Shown: piece by piece, positions 1 through 6,873 of the stretch | Position numbering within the stretch: the stretch's first letter is position 1 | Layout of the letters: each line of letters starts with the position of its first letter | Source of the DNA: JAGHKQ01 sp041920565 | Lineage (GTDB): Bacteria; Bacillota; Bacilli; Bacillales; Bacillaceae_G | Length of the DNA: 64,000 bases | Assembly (NCBI GenBank): GCA_041920565.1 | Contig: JBHGXS010000040.1 | Location: 1 to 64,000, forward strand | Direction: 5' to 3' | Program-made: the position numbers and the translations under genes | Notes under the pieces: generated by a model | What the model saw: the letters and a program-made list of their open reading frames with translations, nothing else | Told to the model about the DNA's origin: nothing | The model's database searches: none

Positions 1-140
1 CCTTTAATATCAAAGGCGATTCTTATCGTCTACGAGAAAAGAAAAAAGCAGGAGTTTATCCTGCCCAGTTACCTAATTAGATGTTCATAATGGGGAATTT
101 CATTTCGTTGAAATTAGGGAATTTTAAATCGTTGTTGACA
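1..140 (+). mobile_element. Right end of an IS21-like element (truncated by window edge)
   Basis: The window opens inside the 3' end of an IstB-like frame (3-80). That frame is followed by two near-identical 19-bp direct repeats (92-110 and 116-134, core GGGAATTT...TCGTTG) and a TGTTGACA motif ending at 140. Repeated subterminal sequences and a terminal ...ACA are usual for IS21-family ends. The exact outer boundary is inferred, because no target duplication can be checked without the left end. Confidence 0.6.
3..80 (+). CDS. istB: IstB-like IS21 helper ATPase, C-terminal 25 residues (partial)
   Basis: Only the last 25 codons are present, in frame from base 3 to the TAG at 78-80. The peptide contains NIKGDSYRLREKKKAG, which resembles the C-terminus of IstB-like ATP-binding helper proteins (typically ...GxSYRL/FR.. 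followed by a basic tail). IstB is an AAA+ protein that assists the IstA transposase with target choice. The assignment rests on a short stretch plus the adjacent IS21-like terminal repeats. The rest of the element lies outside the window. Confidence 0.55.
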   Translation, partial: FNIKGDSYRLREKKKAGVYPAQLPN

Positions 141-290
141 CTTTTTTAGACAAGATAATGCAACTCCTTTTCATAAAATGAAATTTTTTGTTACATTTAT
201 AGTCTATACCTAGTAGATACAATAAAAAAGAATGCACTTTTTTGTAAGATGGTTACCTAAAAGTAACTAAGGAACGTAAGGTGGAGTGAG

Positions 291-686
291 ATGTTAGATT
301 TAAGAAAAGAGATACAAGAGAAGATTAGACGCGGAGAGTTTAACTGTGAAAAGGAGCTGACGTTATCTATAATCAGCGGAAAATGGAAAGTGGTCATTTT
401 GTGGCATTTAGGGGTAGAAGGGACTCATCGCTTTAGCGACTTCCAACGGCTATTTCCGAAGATTACACATAAAATGTTAGCCAGTCAATTAAAAGAATTA
501 ATAGAAGACGGGATTGTACATAGGGAAGTGTATCCTGAAGTTCCTCCTAGAGTAGAGTATTCGATGACACCCCTTGGTATGACGTTGTTGCCTATTATTG
601 AGATGATGTATGAGTGGGGAAAGAAAAGAATAGAGGACATTAAACGTGAGATGGAGCAAGAGGATAGGAGATTGAATGATGAATAG
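291..686 (+). CDS. hxlR: HxlR-family winged-helix transcriptional regulator (first copy)
   Basis: A 131-residue protein. Residues ~18-110 form one HxlR-type winged helix: FNCEKELTLSIISGKWK, then HRFSDFQRLFPKITHKML, then the wing EVPPRVEYSMTPLG. HxlR is the activator of the hxlAB formaldehyde-fixation operon in Bacillus subtilis, and this copy sits tail-to-tail with hxlB-hxlA. The ATG follows a GGTGGAG ribosome site. A bidirectional terminator separates it from hxlB. A paralogue lies at 9266. The B. subtilis gene is divergent from hxlA rather than convergent with hxlB, so either copy could be the true hxlAB regulator. Confidence 0.85.
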   Translation: MLDLRKEIQEKIRRGEFNCEKELTLSIISGKWKVVILWHLGVEGTHRFSDFQRLFPKITHKMLASQLKELIEDGIVHREVYPEVPPRVEYSMTPLGMTLLPIIEMMYEWGKKRIEDIKREMEQEDRRLNDE

Positions 687-750
687 CCCCACTATATTAA
701 AACCATAGGATAAGGTATAAGCCTATAAGTGCTCTATATAAATTAATTTT

Positions 751-795
751 AACAAAAGACCGCAACGTTTCTCAGAACTGTTGCGGTCTTTTGTT
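751..795. terminator. Bidirectional terminator between hxlR and hxlB
   Basis: A perfect 16-bp inverted repeat (751-766 with 780-795, core AAAAGACCGCAAC) encloses a 13-nt loop and has T-rich sequence on both sides. It ends both convergent genes. Confidence 0.9.
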
Positions 796-815
796 AATTA
801 TAGGTTTAACATTCT

Positions 816-1373
816 CTACTCCAAATTGGCATGTCTGCCATACATCGTATTGGAATCCAAGCCTCGTTTCTCCATGAACCTCAATATGACAGCGTCGTAC
901 AATAATAACAGGGTTTGCTCAAATAGTGACCCCATCGGCTGTATCGTTTTGTATTCACTGTCTGATTGGTCTTTAGGAGAGCCAGGCATTTTAATCGTAA
1001 TATCTGCTAATTTTCCAATTGTGGATTCAGGAAAAATCGTTACAGCCACAACTGTTCCGCCTATGCTTTTTGCTTTCTCGGCCATGGAAACTAAACTTTT
1101 CGTTTCTCCTGAACCGGAGCCAATGATCAAAATATCATCTTTTTCAAAGTTAGGAGTAACGGTTTCCCCTACTACATAGGCATCTATTCCCATGTGCATC
1201 ATTCGCATCGCAAAGGACTTGGCCATAAATCCAGATCGTCCTGCACCTGCTACAAAGACTTTCTTTGATTCAAGAATCCCATTCACCAGTTTTTCTGCTT
1301 CTTCATCAGCTATTAAGCCTGCTGAACGATTTAGCTCTTTTAGGATTTCAGCTAAATATTGAGTAGTCTGCAT
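816..1373 (-). CDS. hxlB: 6-phospho-3-hexuloisomerase (PHI)
   Basis: A 185-residue sugar-isomerase (SIS) domain protein that converts D-arabino-hexulose 6-phosphate to fructose 6-phosphate, the second step of the RuMP formaldehyde-fixation pathway. The SIS signature GAGRSGFMAKSFAMR and the phosphate-binding SGSGETKS are present, and the C-terminus YGRHANLE is typical of the family. The second of two in-frame ATGs is chosen (1373): it has a GAGG site about 7 nt upstream and gives the family length of 185. The gene starts 8 nt after the hxlA stop, so the two are almost certainly co-transcribed and translated in series. Confidence 0.95.
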   Translation of the reverse strand: MQTTQYLAEILKELNRSAGLIADEEAEKLVNGILESKKVFVAGAGRSGFMAKSFAMRMMHMGIDAYVVGETVTPNFEKDDILIIGSGSGETKSLVSMAEKAKSIGGTVVAVTIFPESTIGKLADITIKMPGSPKDQSDSEYKTIQPMGSLFEQTLLLLYDAVILRFMEKRGLDSNTMYGRHANLE

Positions 1374-1381
1374 GATGGTCC

Positions 1382-2014
1382 TCAACCTTGTTTAATCATT
1401 TTTTGCATTTGAGCAGCTACAGCTTTTTTATCGTCTTGTCCAGTAATACCGCCGCCTACAATGACAAGATCCGGTTGTGCTTTAATCACTTCTGGAAGTG
1501 TTTCTAATTTAATGCCGCCTGCGATGGCAGTTTTTGCATTTTTCACGACACGTTTAATCGTTTGAAGATCTTCAAACGAATTTTTTCCAACGGCTTGAAG
1601 GTCATAGCCTGTATGGACACAGATGTAATCTACACCAAACTCATCCACTTCTTTCGCACGTGCTTCAAGATCTTTCACAGCGATCATGTCAACAAGGATT
1701 TTTTTGCCTTGTTTTTTAGCCTCTTCCACAGCACCTTTGATCGACATATCTTCTGCTGCACCAAGAATCGTGATGATATCAGCACCCGCTTCGGATGCTT
1801 TCATGACTTCATAGCCTGCCGCGTCCATGATCTTTAAGTCAGCTAATACTTTTAAATGAGGGAAGGCTTCTTTGATTTCCTTTACTGCTCTAAGGCCTTC
1901 ATTAATTACAACCGGCGTACCGATTTCTACTATATCAATATATTCCTCAACTTCTTTGACCAATTCTTTGGCCTCTGGAATATTTACAAGGTCTAATGCT
2001 AATTGAAGTTCCAT
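1382..2014 (-). CDS. hxlA: 3-hexulose-6-phosphate synthase (HPS)
   Basis: A 210-residue TIM-barrel aldolase of the orotidine-phosphate-decarboxylase superfamily. It joins formaldehyde to ribulose 5-phosphate. Diagnostic segments are LADLKIMDAAGYE (metal and substrate residues), VDMIAVKD and the phosphate-binding end VVGGGITG. The start at MELQLALDLV is preferred over an ATG 18 nt upstream because the GAGGAGTG site overlaps the upstream codon and lies at proper distance from this one; it also gives the usual 210-aa length. First gene of the hxlAB operon, behind the promoter at 2122-2160. In most bacilli HPS/PHI detoxify formaldehyde rather than support methylotrophy. Confidence 0.96.
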   Translation of the reverse strand: MELQLALDLVNIPEAKELVKEVEEYIDIVEIGTPVVINEGLRAVKEIKEAFPHLKVLADLKIMDAAGYEVMKASEAGADIITILGAAEDMSIKGAVEEAKKQGKKILVDMIAVKDLEARAKEVDEFGVDYICVHTGYDLQAVGKNSFEDLQTIKRVVKNAKTAIAGGIKLETLPEVIKAQPDLVIVGGGITGQDDKKAVAAQMQKMIKQG

Positions 2015-2121
2015 ATATTCTTCACTCCTCATAAAAGGTTATCGTTTGTTGTACAGCAGCAATATGTCCAATATGCCCTATATGCACATTAGATTTAATC
2101 CTTATCGACTGTACACGGGTT

Positions 2122-2160
2122 ATTATAATGATTATAATATCGTTTTGTAAGTACGCACTT
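2122..2160 (-). promoter_or_regulatory. hxlAB promoter with adjacent 12-bp putative HxlR box
   Basis: Read on the reverse strand: box AAGTGCGTACTT (2160-2149), -35 TTACAA (2150-2145), 17-bp spacer, -10 TATAAT (2127-2122). The box abuts and slightly overlaps the -35, where a class-II activator would sit; HxlR is known as an activator of hxlAB. The same box at the same offset recurs at 2489. That HxlR binds it is inferred. Confidence 0.7.
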
Positions 2161-2217
2161 TATTTTTATATAGTACCAAAAAGTATACTGTGGATTATAC
2201 ATGGAGGTGAATCGATG
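2145..2217 (+). promoter_or_regulatory. Orphan hxlR-type promoter and ribosome site without its gene
   Basis: The forward strand here closely matches the region before the second hxlR copy (9190-9268). Shared blocks are TTGTAAGTA, CTTTATT, AAAAAGTATACTGT and ATGGAGGT, in the same order. In B. subtilis hxlR is divergent from hxlA, exactly where this promoter points. But the ATG at 2215 opens a frame that stops after nine codons and encodes no HxlR. The sequence looks like a promoter left behind when the divergent regulator gene was lost or moved. Confidence 0.55.
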
Positions 2218-2475
2218 ATTCGAACGAAAAAAGTCTATTTTTAAATCTCGAAGAAACATCTGCAATGTCCATTTACCTGTAATCAGGAATCCTCGAATGA
2301 TTGTCTTCGCTACGCAAAGGAATATAGCCTCAACCATAACGGAAAATGGATTACCCCATCCACTCTTCAAGTTGCCCCAAAAGGAATGTATCATCTTCAT
2401 TCACAAAGCATACAAGCTGTATTTAAAAAGTATTTTTTTAAGTATATTTTTATATACTATATTGTATTTTTGTAA
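2215..2475 (+). pseudogene. Possible degraded reading frame of unknown identity
   Basis: After the strong GGAGGTGA site, the ATG at 2215 runs nine codons to TAA (2242-2244). The same frame then continues without a stop to 2475. The downstream peptide (for example NHNGKWITPSTLQVAPKGMY) reads like real protein sequence, but I do not recognise the family. It may be the decayed gene that took the place of the divergent hxlR. It could also be non-coding; the interpretation is weak. Confidence 0.25.
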
Positions 2476-2488
2476 CTATATAATTAAA

Positions 2489-2527
2489 AAGTGCGTACTT
2501 TTGTGTTTTGGATATACACATTATACT
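2489..2527 (+). promoter_or_regulatory. Promoter of the broken alcohol dehydrogenase with the same putative HxlR box
   Basis: Box AAGTGCGTACTT (2489-2500), -35 TTTTGT (2499-2504), 17-bp spacer, -10 TATACT (2522-2527). Box sequence, box-to--35 offset and spacer length are identical to those of the hxlAB promoter on the other strand, which suggests shared control by one regulator. Confidence 0.6.
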
Positions 2528-2568
2528 AACAACTGCTGCAACAAAGGATAAACATGGAAGGGAATCAA

Positions 2569-2835
2569 ATGAATCGATTTACTATTCCACGAGACATATA
2601 TTTCGGAGAGAACGCTCTGATGTCTTAAAGACGTTGGAAGGAAAAAGAGCTGTCTTGGTCATTGGCGGCGGTTCCGTAAAAAAGCGGTAATCTCGATAAA
2701 ATTGAACAACTTCTTTCAGAAGCTAATATAGAAACAAAGGTCATTGACGGAATCACGACTGAACCAACGACACAAATGGTACAAGAAGGTGTCCGTATTT
2801 TAAATGATTTTCAACCGGACTGTATCTTCATTTAG
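2569..2835 (+). pseudogene. Iron-containing alcohol dehydrogenase, frameshifted and truncated remnant
   Basis: The ATG at 2569 opens MNRFTIPRDIYFGENAL, the usual N-terminus of group III iron-dependent alcohol dehydrogenases. A frameshift follows; the next segment reads LKTLEGKRAVLVIGGGSVKK, the NAD-binding glycine motif. After a second frameshift comes EQLLSEANIETKVIDGITTE and NDFQPDCIF. The sequence then ends at a TAG (2833), about 90 residues into a family of roughly 390; the iron-binding domain is absent. Relatives oxidise methanol, butanol or reduce aldehydes. Because the promoter matches that of hxlAB, the ancestral enzyme was probably part of the formaldehyde response. Confidence 0.85.
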
Positions 2836-2888
2836 TACTGTTTGAATACTTTTTTGTTAGAAAAACACATACGAAAGGATGGATATTT

Positions 2889-3050
2889 ATGTTGAATGTA
2901 AAAGCTAGTCGTCGAAAAGTTTGTGAAAGATGCCTAACTTTAACCGCTCATGATAAGTGCCCTAAGTGTGGTTACACCCATTTAAGCGAGATCATTATCA
3001 CGGTGCAAGCCGGAAAAAATAAAGGACTTTCAAAGACAGGAGTAGGCTAG
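2889..3050 (+). CDS. 53-residue zinc-ribbon microprotein
   Basis: A short ORF with a good AAAGGATGG site about 8 nt before ATG. The 53-aa product contains CERC (residues ~13-16) and CPKCGY (~25-30), two CxxC knuckles separated by nine residues, as in a minimal zinc ribbon, followed by a hydrophobic strand (SEIIITVQAG) and a basic tail. No signal peptide or membrane segment. It sits between the broken dehydrogenase and zwf. Function is unknown; a nucleic-acid or protein contact role is only a guess. The ordered cysteines and ribosome site argue that it is real. Confidence 0.6.
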   Translation: MLNVKASRRKVCERCLTLTAHDKCPKCGYTHLSEIIITVQAGKNKGLSKTGVG

Positions 3051-3362
3051 TGCAAGGTTGCCATATTTCCATTAGAACAAAGTGGATAGTCGTCGCTTCA
3101 ACAGAAGAACTCTTTACTAAAGAATGATTTTAGGGAACTGTTGAACCAACATGAGTAAAAATGTTAACAGGTTTGAAGACTTCTATACCTTGTTGAAGAG
3201 GTTCAGTAAGCAGGGAACTTGCAAAGAGTCCGAAATGAGTGAAATGAAACAGAATCAATAGTTTTACTTTTATAAATGCTATCCACTTTATTCTGTTTTT
3301 TTATAAATAAAGAAGAAATCCAACATTTTTCTAGTTGGGGAATGATGTGAAAAAGTGGAGGG
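3051..3362. other. Non-coding gap before zwf
   Basis: I see no convincing gene. A loose inverted repeat, CAGAAT (3250-3255) with ATTCTG followed by a run of T (3292-3304), could act as a weak terminator for the zinc-ribbon gene. No copy of the AAGTGCGTAC box occurs here. Confidence 0.4.
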
Positions 3363-3368
3363 ATGAAA

Positions 3369-4826
3369 ATGGATTCTATGACATTTGTCTTGTTTGGAGC
3401 AACGGGAGATTTAGCTAAAAGAAAAATTTTCCCTGCCTTATATAATTTATTTTTGGATCAGAAAATGCCTCATTCGTTTTCCATTATTGGTTCAGGCCGA
3501 AATAACATGTCTGATGATGATTTTCAAACACATGTAAAAGAATCATTACAAACATTTTCCAGACGCTCGATAAATGACCATGTCAAAATGGAAGAGTTTC
3601 TCCGTGCATTTCGTTATAGTCCTTTAGATGTAACGAATAGAGAAGGGTATAAAAGATTGCTCGAAGTCATTCAAGGACGTGAGAAAGAGTTGAATATTCC
3701 TGAAAATCGTCTGTTTTATTTATCGGTTGCGCCAGAGTTCTTCGATGTGATTGCATCGAACATCAAAGAAAGTGGACTAGGCTCTACAAAAGGTTGGAAA
3801 CGTCTGATTATCGAAAAACCGTTTGGGCACGATTTGAAATCAGCTCAAGATTTAAACGAAAAACTAAGCAAAGCTTTTGAAGAAGACGAAATTTATCGAA
3901 TTGACCATTATCTTGGAAAACCGATGGTCCAAAACCTTGAAGCCTTAGAATTTGCCAATCCTGTGCTTCAAGCATTATGGAACAATCAATATATTGCCAA
4001 TGTACAAATTACGGCTAGTGAAACGGTTGGAGTAGAAGAGAGAGCGGGTTATTATGACCAAGCAGGGGCAATCCGTGATATGTTTCAAAATCACATGCTG
4101 CAATTGTTGATGATGACGGCCATGCAGATGCCAAAACAAGTCAGCGCAAATGACATCCGCAATGAGAAGAGAAAAGTGATGGAATCTCTTCGTCCGTTAC
4201 AAAAAGAAGAGGTCGTCAAACACGTGGTCCGTGGTCAATACGGCCCTGGGGACATCCATGGTGAACCAGCGGTTGGGTATACAGAAGAACCTGGAGTCAA
4301 TGCTTCATCCACAAATGATACATTTGTTGCGGCTCGCTTATGGATTGATAATGATTTTTGGAGCGGAGTACCTTTCTATATACGTACAGGAAAAAGAATG
4401 AGAGAAAAGTCCACCCGTATTGTGATTGAATTCAAAAATCCATTAAAGGATTTATATATGAAGCAAAATATGGAAATGAACCCCAATCTTTTGGTGGTTG
4501 AAATCAATCCGAACGAAAGTGTGTCTTTACAATTAAATAGTAAAAATCCAATAAACAATGGGAAAGTCGAGCCTGTCACGGTGGACTTTTCAGCAAGTGC
4601 AAAAGATGTCCCCGAAGCCTATGAGCTCTTACTTTTCGATGCTTTGCGCGGCGACTCGACGTTCTTTGCCCATTGGAAAGAAGTTGAATTATCTTGGAAG
4701 TGGGTACAACCTATTTTAGAGGCGTTTGAAGAAAACATTGTACCTCTTCATTCATACCGAGCAGGTTCAATGGGACCAGAAGCTTCTCATCGATTGTTGG
4801 AAGAGGATGGATTTCATTGGTGGTAA
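3369..4826 (+). CDS. zwf: Glucose-6-phosphate 1-dehydrogenase
   Basis: A 485-residue enzyme oxidising glucose 6-phosphate to 6-phosphogluconolactone. It shows the Rossmann motif FGATGDLAKRK at the N-terminus, the substrate loop EKPFGHD and the catalytic signature RIDHYLGK. The second ATG (3369) is chosen because GGAGG lies only 1 nt before the first ATG (3363) and 7 nt before this one. It sits upstream of a 6-phosphogluconate dehydrogenase gene and near hxlAB, so in this context it likely feeds the oxidative branch of a RuMP cycle. A second, housekeeping zwf may exist elsewhere. Confidence 0.96.
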   Translation: MDSMTFVLFGATGDLAKRKIFPALYNLFLDQKMPHSFSIIGSGRNNMSDDDFQTHVKESLQTFSRRSINDHVKMEEFLRAFRYSPLDVTNREGYKRLLEVIQGREKELNIPENRLFYLSVAPEFFDVIASNIKESGLGSTKGWKRLIIEKPFGHDLKSAQDLNEKLSKAFEEDEIYRIDHYLGKPMVQNLEALEFANPVLQALWNNQYIANVQITASETVGVEERAGYYDQAGAIRDMFQNHMLQLLMMTAMQMPKQVSANDIRNEKRKVMESLRPLQKEEVVKHVVRGQYGPGDIHGEPAVGYTEEPGVNASSTNDTFVAARLWIDNDFWSGVPFYIRTGKRMREKSTRIVIEFKNPLKDLYMKQNMEMNPNLLVVEINPNESVSLQLNSKNPINNGKVEPVTVDFSASAKDVPEAYELLLFDALRGDSTFFAHWKEVELSWKWVQPILEAFEENIVPLHSYRAGSMGPEASHRLLEEDGFHWW

Positions 4827-4981
4827 GTAAGAATATTGGTGAAACTTACTTCTCATTATTAGAAAACAGAATTCCGGGATAACGATAGGTTGTCCATATG
4901 GGAGAAAGATAAACAAATAGAGAGCACACTATATGAACGACAAGTCTTTGTTAATGAAGATACTTTTAGGAGGAAATCAAT

Positions 4982-5884
4982 ATGAAAATTGGATTAATCG
5001 GTTTAGGGAAAATGGGATTAAACTTGGGACAAAATTTAATTGACCACAAGCACGAAGTAGTGGCGTTCGATTTAAATCCAAATGCAGTTGAAGAAATGAG
5101 AGAATACGGAGCTGAAGGAACGTCCAGTTTAAGAGAACTCGTTGAATCATTAGAAACACCAAGAGTTATTTGGATTATGGTCCCGCACGCCGTTGTGGAT
5201 ACTGTTATTCAGGAGATTAAACCCCTTTTAAGCAAGGGAGATATCGTGATTGAAGCCGGCAATTCTCACTATAAGGAATCCATTCGCCGTTACAACGAAC
5301 TGAAGGAAGTAGGGATAAGCTTTATGGATGTCGGCACCTCTGGCGGGATGGAAGGCGCTCGAAACGGAGCTTGTTACATGGTCGGCGGAGATCCGGAAGC
5401 TTGGAGCATTGTGGAGCCTATTTTCCGGGATACGGCTGTAGAAAACGGATATTTATATGCAGGAAAAGCAGGCAGCGGCCACTTCTTAAAAATGGTCCAC
5501 AATGGGATTGAATACGGGATGATGGCTGCTATCGGGGAAGGATTTGAAGTATTAGAGAAAAGCGAATTCGATTATGACTACGAAAAAGTAGCGCGAGTAT
5601 GGAATAACGGTTCAGTTATTCGTTCATGGCTGATGGAGTTAACAGAACGTGCCTTTTCTAAAGATGCAAAATTAGATGAAATCAAAGGGATTATGCATTC
5701 TTCCGGTGAAGGGAAATGGACAGTTGAAACAGCTCTCGATTTGCAAACCGCTACTCCTGTCATCGCCATGTCCTTATTGATGCGTTATCGTTCATTAGAA
5801 AACGATACCTTTACAGGTAAAGTAGTAGCGGCTTTACGTAATGAGTTTGGCGGACATGCTGTAGAAAAAAGTGAGAAGAACTAA
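4982..5884 (+). CDS. 6-phosphogluconate dehydrogenase, short (GndA/YqeC) type
   Basis: A 300-residue decarboxylating 6-phosphogluconate dehydrogenase, yielding ribulose 5-phosphate and CO2. It has the N-terminal dinucleotide site GLIGLGKMGLNL, the substrate loop GTSGGMEGARNG, and KMVHNGIEYGMM with the catalytic lysine and asparagine. About 300 residues marks the short form, often NAD-linked, as opposed to the ~470-residue GntZ form. AGGAGG lies 6-7 nt before the ATG. With zwf upstream it completes oxidative return of Ru5P to HxlA. Cofactor preference cannot be read with certainty. Confidence 0.92.
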   Translation: MKIGLIGLGKMGLNLGQNLIDHKHEVVAFDLNPNAVEEMREYGAEGTSSLRELVESLETPRVIWIMVPHAVVDTVIQEIKPLLSKGDIVIEAGNSHYKESIRRYNELKEVGISFMDVGTSGGMEGARNGACYMVGGDPEAWSIVEPIFRDTAVENGYLYAGKAGSGHFLKMVHNGIEYGMMAAIGEGFEVLEKSEFDYDYEKVARVWNNGSVIRSWLMELTERAFSKDAKLDEIKGIMHSSGEGKWTVETALDLQTATPVIAMSLLMRYRSLENDTFTGKVVAALRNEFGGHAVEKSEKN

Positions 5885-5894
5885 ATAGCCATAA

Positions 5895-6047
5895 GCTTTT
5901 GAAAACGAAGCATCATTTGGTTCGTGCACATATCAACATATGGATAAAGATGAAGAGGTTGTAGCGTGCAAAAACATTATGACAAGCCGTACACTAGATG
6001 ATATCCCGACATTTAATTGTGAATCATTAAAACTATTAGCTGAATAA
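5895..6047 (+). pseudogene. 3' fragment of an unrecognised gene
   Basis: A frame free of stops from just after a TAA (5892) to TAA at 6045-6047 encodes about 50 residues with protein-like composition, including HMDKDEEVVACKN and RTLDDIPTFNCESLKLLAE. An internal ATG at 5940 has no clear ribosome site. It looks like the tail of a gene whose 5' part is lost. I do not recognise the family. Confidence 0.3.
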
Positions 6048-6070
6048 TGGCTGTTATGAGTGTCAGATGA

Positions 6071-6100
6071 AAAGACCCTCGTTGTAAACGAGGGTCTTTT
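6071..6100. terminator. Bidirectional terminator after gnd
   Basis: AAAGACCCTCGTT and AACGAGGGTCTTTT flank a 3-nt loop. It serves the gnd side and the convergent TetR gene. Confidence 0.9.
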
Positions 6101-6149
6101 CAGTCTATTTTTCTATCCCTTACTATTTGCACCCAAACCGGGCGATGTA

Positions 6150-6743
6150 TCAAGTCGCCTTTAAGTATTTTAAAATGCTCTCATAGCAAGAGTTTTTATA
6201 AAAATCATGAAGATCATCTTGATCGCACATGAGCCATTGGATTAAACAGCCGTCTATAATAGATCTCATCATTTTTGAGGCTTTATCAACATCAAGTTCC
6301 GCAGCGAATACCCCTTCTTTTTGTCCAAGGATAATGATATCACGTCCAATCTTCCAACAATTTTGATAAAAATTATGATTGATTTGTCTATAGATGGCAT
6401 TTCGGCTTGCTTGAGCTAAAAAATCCAAATAAACTCGATAAAACTTTTTATTTTTTTCAGGAGAGATAAATACAGAGTCAATATAAGCTTTTAATTTCTC
6501 AATGGATTTCTGTTGTTCATTAATAGCCTTATATTCATATTGATAGATCTGATGTGTAATCCATTCCAATAATTGTGATAAAATATTCTCTTTATTTTCG
6601 AAATAATAATGTACAACTCCTTTACTAACCCCTGCATAATCTGCAATGTCTTGAAGTGTAACGGAATCATATCCATGATTTGAAACTGCTTGAAAAGCAG
6701 CCTTTAATACTTGCTTCCGTCTTTCTTCTGCTTTCTTTTTCAT
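6150..6743 (-). CDS. TetR/AcrR-family transcriptional regulator
   Basis: A 197-residue one-component regulator. The helix-turn-helix at residues ~25-50 reads VTLQDIADYAGVSKGVVHYYFENKENIL. The C-terminal ligand domain is of BetI-like type (TetR_C_6 pattern, ending CLIQWLMCDQ). It is divergent from the oxidoreductase gene at 6874, and the spacer holds a near-perfect palindrome at 6806-6829, so it probably represses that gene and perhaps itself. The ligand is unknown; a quinone or electrophile would suit the neighbour. Confidence 0.88.
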   Translation of the reverse strand: MKKKAEERRKQVLKAAFQAVSNHGYDSVTLQDIADYAGVSKGVVHYYFENKENILSQLLEWITHQIYQYEYKAINEQQKSIEKLKAYIDSVFISPEKNKKFYRVYLDFLAQASRNAIYRQINHNFYQNCWKIGRDIIILGQKEGVFAAELDVDKASKMMRSIIDGCLIQWLMCDQDDLHDFYKNSCYESILKYLKAT

Positions 6744-6767
6744 AAAAAACCTCCGTAAACCCCATAA

Positions 6768-6781
6768 TATACGTTAGTATA
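6768..6781. promoter_or_regulatory. Small inverted repeat in the TetR promoter
   Basis: TATAC-GTTA-GTATA, a perfect 5-bp inverted repeat about 25-38 nt upstream of the TetR start. It may be a second operator or simply part of an AT-rich promoter. Confidence 0.35.
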
Positions 6782-6805
6782 CAACAATATGGAACAATTG
6801 TATAA

Positions 6806-6829
6806 ATTATTTTGACCGGTCAGAATAAT
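6806..6829. promoter_or_regulatory. Palindromic operator between TetR and the oxidoreductase
   Basis: A 24-bp palindrome with a single mismatched pair, centred on TGACCGGTCA and flanked by ATTATT/AATAAT. It lies about 45 nt before the oxidoreductase ATG, where a TetR repressor would block transcription. The TGACCGGTCA core is typical of TetR operators. Confidence 0.8.
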
Positions 6830-6873
6830 TTTGTTATGCTAAAAATATCCTATTATAGAAGGGAGTTATTGTA

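Noticed and set aside
781..1179. Long forward frame over hxlB
   Set aside because: Antisense to a well-supported gene, starts inside the terminator, and has no recognisable domain.
2095..2400. Reverse frame of 101 codons with a GKWT segment reminiscent of HxlR
   Set aside because: The match is limited to a few residues, no ribosome site is present, and the forward strand carries promoter sequence shared with the hxlR copy at 9266.
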